59,781 nucleotides of DNA, from contig NZ_BCUS01000030.1 in the NCBI RefSeq assembly GCF_001591345.1, positions 1 through 59,781 on the forward strand, read 5' to 3'. Below are positions 56,184-59,781 of the stretch, piece after piece. The notes beneath the pieces were generated by a model. The model saw nothing but the letters and a program-made list of their open reading frames with translations. It searched no databases and was not told the DNA's origin. The DNA is from Variovorax boronicumulans NBRC 103145. Lineage in GTDB: Bacteria; Pseudomonadota; Gammaproteobacteria; Burkholderiales; Burkholderiaceae_C. A program made the translations under genes and the position numbers. Position 1 is the stretch's first letter. Every line of letters begins with the position of its first letter.

Positions 56184-57746
56184 TCAGTGCGCGCCGGCGG
56201 CCGCGTCGCCGCCCGCGCCGCCCTTTTGCGGCCGCGCCAGCCACACCAGCGGAATCAGCAGCAGGAACAGCACCGCCGAGGCATAGAAGATGTCGTTCGT
56301 CGCGAGCATGAACGACTGCTGGTCGACCAAGCGGTTGATCTGCCCGAGCACCTGCTCGGAACTGAAGCCGCTGCCGGTCAGCCCCGAGATGGCGCTGGTG
56401 GCCGCGCTGTTGCCCGGGTTCACCGACTCCACGAGCTGCGCGTGGTGCAGCGCCGCGCGGCTGTCCCACAGCGTGGTGGCGATCGAGGTGCCCATGGCGC
56501 CCGCCGTGATGCGCAGGAAGTTCGACAGCCCCGACGCGGCCGGAATGCGGTCGGGCGTGAGGCCCGACAGCGTGATGGTCACCAGCGGAATGAAGAAGAA
56601 CGCCATCGCGATGCCCTGGATGATCGTCGGGATGATGATCGTCACGAAGTCGGCCTGCGTGTTGAAGTTCGAGCGCATCCACAGCACCAGCGCGAACACC
56701 AGGAACGAAAAGGTCGCGTAGCGGCGCGGGTCGATCTTGGACACCGTGAGGCCCACCACCGGCGAGAAGAAGATCGCCAGCAACCCCACGGGCGCCATGA
56801 TCATCCCCGCCTGCGTGGCGGTGTAGCCCATCCACTGCTGCAGCCACAGCGGCAGCAGCACCACGTTGCCGAAGAACAGGCCGTAGGCGATGGCCGTGGC
56901 CACCGCGCCCGACCAGAAGTTGCGCCGCTTGAACAGCGACAGGTCGACCACCGGATGCTTGTCGGTCAGCTCCCAGACCAGGAAGAAGGCGAAGCCGACC
57001 ACGGCCACCACAGCCATCGTGACGATCTCGGCCGAGTGGAACCAGTCGAGCTCCTTGCCCTTGTCGAGCATGAGCTGCAGCGAGCCCACCCACAGCACCA
57101 GCAGCGCCAGGCCGATGGCGTCGATCGGCACCTTGTGCGTCTTGCTCTCGCGCTTGTGGTACAGCGTCCAGGTGATGGCCGCGGCCACGATGCCGACCGG
57201 GATGTTGATGTAGAAAATCCACGGCCACGAGATGTTGTCGGTGATCCAGCCGCCGAGCAGCGGTCCCATCACGGGCGCGACCAGCGTCGTCATCGACCAC
57301 ATCGCCATGGCCAGGCCGGCCTTGGCCTTCGGGTAGCTCGACAGCAGCAGCGTCTGCGACAGCGGGATCATCGGCCCCGCCACGAAGCCCTGCAGCGCAC
57401 GGAACAGGATGAGCGTGGTCATGTTGGGCGCCAGGCCGCACAGCAGCGAAGCGACCATGAACAGGATCACGCTGGCCATGAACAGGCGCACCTGGCCGAA
57501 ACGCTGGGTCATGAAACCCGTGAGCGGCACCGCGATGGCGTTGGCCACCGCGAAGCTGGTGATGACCCAGGTGCCTTGCGTGGTGCTCACGCCGAGGTCG
57601 CCCGAGATGGCCGGCAGCGACACGTTCGCGATCGACGAGTCGAGCACGTTCATGAAGGTGGCGGCGGACAGCGCGACCGTGCCCCACACGCGGGCGGAGC
57701 CCTCGAGCGGGGGGTGCGCGATGTAAGCGGGAGCAGCAGTGGCCAT
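56184..57746 (-). CDS. emrB: DHA2-family multidrug efflux permease (EmrB-like)
   Basis: A 520-residue major-facilitator permease with about 14 membrane segments. Motif LDSSIANVSLPAISGDLG opens the DHA2 family signature, WVITSFAVANAIAVPLTGF follows, and the antiporter motif C region is at LVAPVMGPLLGGWITDN. It uses the proton gradient to move drugs or organic anions out through an EmrA-type adaptor and an outer-membrane channel. It lies 35 bases after the EmrA-like gene. Possible substrates include hydrophobic uncouplers or aromatic acids. Confidence 0.9.
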   Translation of the reverse strand: MATAAPAYIAHPPLEGSARVWGTVALSAATFMNVLDSSIANVSLPAISGDLGVSTTQGTWVITSFAVANAIAVPLTGFMTQRFGQVRLFMASVILFMVASLLCGLAPNMTTLILFRALQGFVAGPMIPLSQTLLLSSYPKAKAGLAMAMWSMTTLVAPVMGPLLGGWITDNISWPWIFYINIPVGIVAAAITWTLYHKRESKTHKVPIDAIGLALLVLWVGSLQLMLDKGKELDWFHSAEIVTMAVVAVVGFAFFLVWELTDKHPVVDLSLFKRRNFWSGAVATAIAYGLFFGNVVLLPLWLQQWMGYTATQAGMIMAPVGLLAIFFSPVVGLTVSKIDPRRYATFSFLVFALVLWMRSNFNTQADFVTIIIPTIIQGIAMAFFFIPLVTITLSGLTPDRIPAASGLSNFLRITAGAMGTSIATTLWDSRAALHHAQLVESVNPGNSAATSAISGLTGSGFSSEQVLGQINRLVDQQSFMLATNDIFYASAVLFLLLIPLVWLARPQKGGAGGDAAAGAH

Positions 57747-57781
57747 GGCGCGAGCTGTGAGGGTTCAGCAGCCGGCGGCGA

Positions 57782-59107
57782 TCAGCCCGGCTGGCCCTGC
57801 GTGGCGACGTGCGCGGCCGGTGCGGCGGCGGACGCTGCCGGGCGGTTCACGGCCGCCGTGGGCGCACCGCGGCCGAGATTGGCGGCCACGATGCGGTCCA
57901 CCTCGGCGTCGGCACCGCGGTCGAGCTGGCTGTAGACCTGCGTCTGCGCGAACGCGGTGCTGCGCGGCGCGTCGGCCAGCATCTTGCCGGTCTTCTGCGT
58001 GATGTCGATCTCGGCGTCCATCGACAGGCCGATGCGCAGCGGGTTGGCCTTGAGCTGCTCGGGGTCGAGCGCGATGCGCACGGGCACGCGTTGCACCACC
58101 TTGATCCAGTTGCCGGTGGCGTTCTGCGCCGGCAGCAGCGCAAAGGCGGCGCCGGTGCCCACGCCCAGGCCGGCCACCTTGCCGGTGTACTCGACCTTCT
58201 TGCCGTAGACGTCGGCGGTGAGCTTCACGGGCTGGTCGATGCGGATGTTGCGCAGCTGCACTTCCTTGAAGTTGGCGTCGACCCACAGCTGGTGCAGCGG
58301 CACGATGGACATCATCGGCGTGCCGGCGGCCACGCGCTGGCCCAGCTGCACGGTGCGCTTGGCCACGTAGCCGTCGACCGGCGCGGGCATGGCCACGCGC
58401 TGCGTGGCGAGGTAGGCCTCGCGCACCTTGGCGGCGGCGGCCAGCACGCTCGGGTGCTGGGCCACGCTGGTGCCTTCGGTCAGCGACTGGTTGCTGGCCA
58501 GCGCCTCGCGCGCGGCGACCACGCCGGCCTGTGCGGCGGCCAGTGCGCTCTTGGCGTTGGCCAGCTGCGTCTCGGCGTGGTTGAGTTCTTCCTTCGACAC
58601 GGCGCCGTTGCCCGACAGCGCGCGGCGGCGCTGCAGGTCGTCCTGCGCCTTGGCGATGTCGCTCTGGGCCTTGGCGATGTCGGACTGGCGCAGCGTGACC
58701 TGCGCGGCCAGCGAACCGTTGTTCGCGTACAGCGTGCGCACCTGGCGCACGGCCTGCGCGAGCGCGGCCTCGGCCTGCTCGAGCGCGACCTTGGCATCGG
58801 CCGGGTCGAGCTGCACCAGCGGCTGGCCGGCCTTCACGAAGTCGGTGTCGTCGGCGCCGATGGCCATGACGGTGCCACCGATCTGCGGCGTGATCTGGAT
58901 GACGTTGCCCTGCACGTAGGCGTTGTCGGTGTTCTCGTAGTGGCTGGCGACCAGCCATTCGTACAGGCCCCAGCCGCCGCCGGCGACCAGCACCACGGCG
59001 GTGAGAACGGTGAGTGCGCGGCGGCGCTTGCCGTTGCTGGCAGGCGCCTCGGGCGCTGCGATGGGGGGCACGGGGGAAGCGGATGTCGGAGTGTTGTTAT
59101 CGCTCAT
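57782..59107 (-). CDS. emrA: EmrA/HlyD-type membrane-fusion protein
   Basis: A 441-residue periplasmic adaptor. One N-terminal membrane segment (LTVLTAVVLVAGGGWGLYEW) is followed by the biotinyl-lipoyl half-motif with SHYENTDNAYVQGNVIQITP, a long coiled-coil hairpin (about 130-230, rich in Ala, Gln and Arg) and the second lipoyl half with PAPVDGYVAKRTVQLGQRV. A beta-barrel region follows, and a Pro/Ala-rich C-terminal extension of about 60 residues is added. It would link the EmrB permease to the outer-membrane protein at 59143. Its ATG lies 35 bases after that gene. Confidence 0.9.
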   Translation of the reverse strand: MSDNNTPTSASPVPPIAAPEAPASNGKRRRALTVLTAVVLVAGGGWGLYEWLVASHYENTDNAYVQGNVIQITPQIGGTVMAIGADDTDFVKAGQPLVQLDPADAKVALEQAEAALAQAVRQVRTLYANNGSLAAQVTLRQSDIAKAQSDIAKAQDDLQRRRALSGNGAVSKEELNHAETQLANAKSALAAAQAGVVAAREALASNQSLTEGTSVAQHPSVLAAAAKVREAYLATQRVAMPAPVDGYVAKRTVQLGQRVAAGTPMMSIVPLHQLWVDANFKEVQLRNIRIDQPVKLTADVYGKKVEYTGKVAGLGVGTGAAFALLPAQNATGNWIKVVQRVPVRIALDPEQLKANPLRIGLSMDAEIDITQKTGKMLADAPRSTAFAQTQVYSQLDRGADAEVDRIVAANLGRGAPTAAVNRPAASAAAPAAHVATQGQPG

Positions 59108-59142
59108 GATGGAGTTCTTTCCGAAGAAGGCGGATCAGCAAA

Positions 59143-59781
59143 TCAGTTCTGGGTGGCGGCCGTCGGGGCCGCCGCCGTGGCGGTGGCCGGCGGCTGCCAG
59201 CCGCCGCCCAGGGCGCGCGCCAGGCCCACCTGCGTGTCGAGGGCGCGGGCCGCCAGGTCGACCGCGAGGCGGCGCTGGGCCAGCACGGCGGTTTCGGCGG
59301 TCAGCACGTTGAGGTAGTTGCCCAGGCCGGCGCGGTAGCGCTGCACGGCAATGTCGTAGGCGCCTTCGGCGGCCGTCTGCGCGGCGCGCTGTTCGGTCTG
59401 CTGGCGCACGATCGACTGTGCGCTCGACACCTGGTCGGCCGCATCGCGCACGGCGTCGAGCACGGTGGCGTTGTAGCTTTCGATGGCCACGTCGAGGTCG
59501 GCCGACTTGCCGCGCAGGTTGGCGCGCAGGCGCCCGCCTTCGAAGATCGGCAGGTGGATGGCCGGGCCCACGCCCCACTGCTCGCTGCCCGACTTGAGCA
59601 GCTTGCCGAAACCCAGGCTCTGGAAGCCGGCAAAGGCCGTGAGGTTCACGTTGGGATAGAACTGGGTCTTGGCATTGGCCACGTCGCTGGTGGCCGCCTC
59701 GACGCGCCAGCGCGCGGCGGCGATGTCGGCGCGGCGGCCCAGCAGGTCGGCCGGGATGTTCGCCTGCAGCGCCATCGGCTT
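59143..59781 (-). CDS. Outer-membrane efflux protein (NodT/OMF family), C-terminal part
   Basis: The last 212 or so codons of a TolC-like outer-membrane factor; the beginning lies beyond the right edge. The first visible residues (about IPADLLGRRADIAAARWRVE) match the second half of NodT-family proteins, followed by AKTQFYPNVNLTAFAGFQSLG and the helical hairpin LRANLRGKSADLDVAIESYN. The C-terminal tail is rich in Ala and Thr. It lies 35 bases before the EmrA-like gene and completes the tripartite pump. The ATG at 59775 is internal and not the true start. Confidence 0.88.
   Translation of the reverse strand, partial: KPMALQANIPADLLGRRADIAAARWRVEAATSDVANAKTQFYPNVNLTAFAGFQSLGFGKLLKSGSEQWGVGPAIHLPIFEGGRLRANLRGKSADLDVAIESYNATVLDAVRDAADQVSSAQSIVRQQTEQRAAQTAAEGAYDIAVQRYRAGLGNYLNVLTAETAVLAQRRLAVDLAARALDTQVGLARALGGGWQPPATATAAAPTAATQN

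Noticed and set aside
1..59781. tRNA, rRNA, CRISPR, insertion sequences or phage genes
   Set aside because: Reading both strands I found no transposase-like protein, repeat-spacer pattern or tRNA-like cloverleaf that I could support.

Overview
The window is high-GC DNA from a beta-proteobacterium. Repeated Bug-type periplasmic receptors, CoA-thioester catabolic operons, a Liv-type ABC transporter and a very large filamentous haemagglutinin point to the Burkholderiales; a Comamonadaceae member such as Variovorax is my best guess, but no rRNA or other marker gene is present to prove it. I see no tRNA, rRNA, CRISPR array, insertion sequence or phage gene. Almost all of the sequence is coding.

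Bases 1-24,918 form a catabolic island for a carboxylic acid that is activated to its CoA ester. Operon 1 (6009 down to the left edge) encodes acyl-CoA dehydrogenase, SCP-x-type thiolase, two hotdog dehydratase subunits, an SDR dehydrogenase, an acyl-CoA ligase and a Bug receptor. Operon 2 (12845 to 6136) encodes a second SDR, ligase, enoyl-CoA hydratase, thiolase and two Bug receptors. Operon 3 (19171 to 12986) encodes two acyl-CoA dehydrogenases, an alpha-methylacyl-CoA racemase and a large ATP-dependent LuxR-family (LAL/MalT-like) regulator. Operon 4 (24788 to 20227) encodes a class III CoA-transferase, a MaoC-like protein, an enoyl-CoA hydratase and two Bug receptors; it converges on a LysR gene (19316-20239). 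Racemase plus SCP-x thiolases suggests an alpha-methyl-branched (isoprenoid or sterol-side-chain-like) substrate. Operons 1 and 2 share a 17-bp dyad at identical distance from a -10-like element, and operon 4 has an ATAC-N7-GTAT LysR site with a half-site 21 bp away.

Bases 25,065-40,285 hold a cell-surface-signalling and adhesin locus: a periplasmic STN/TonB-C protein, an ECF sigma factor, a FecR-type anti-sigma factor, a 3916-residue cysteine-poor filamentous haemagglutinin and a second ECF sigma gene that overlaps the end of the adhesin gene. The order resembles the VreA-VreI-VreR (PUMA3) system of Pseudomonas aeruginosa, whose targets include a TpsA protein. No outer-membrane TpsB transporter is in the window.

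Bases 40,348-46,505 carry single genes: a lipoprotein Ntn-hydrolase acylase, a divergent cysteine desulfhydrase-like enzyme followed by a CrtC/AttH-like lipocalin protein, an unknown lipoprotein and a cupin. Bases 46,613-52,470 are a complete branched-chain amino-acid-type ABC operon (livG-livF-two livK-livH-livM). Bases 52,811-55,239 hold a sugar epimerase, a cysteine hydrolase and a secreted cupin. The right end (55,256-59,781) is a LysR gene and an EmrAB/OMF tripartite efflux operon cut by the window edge.
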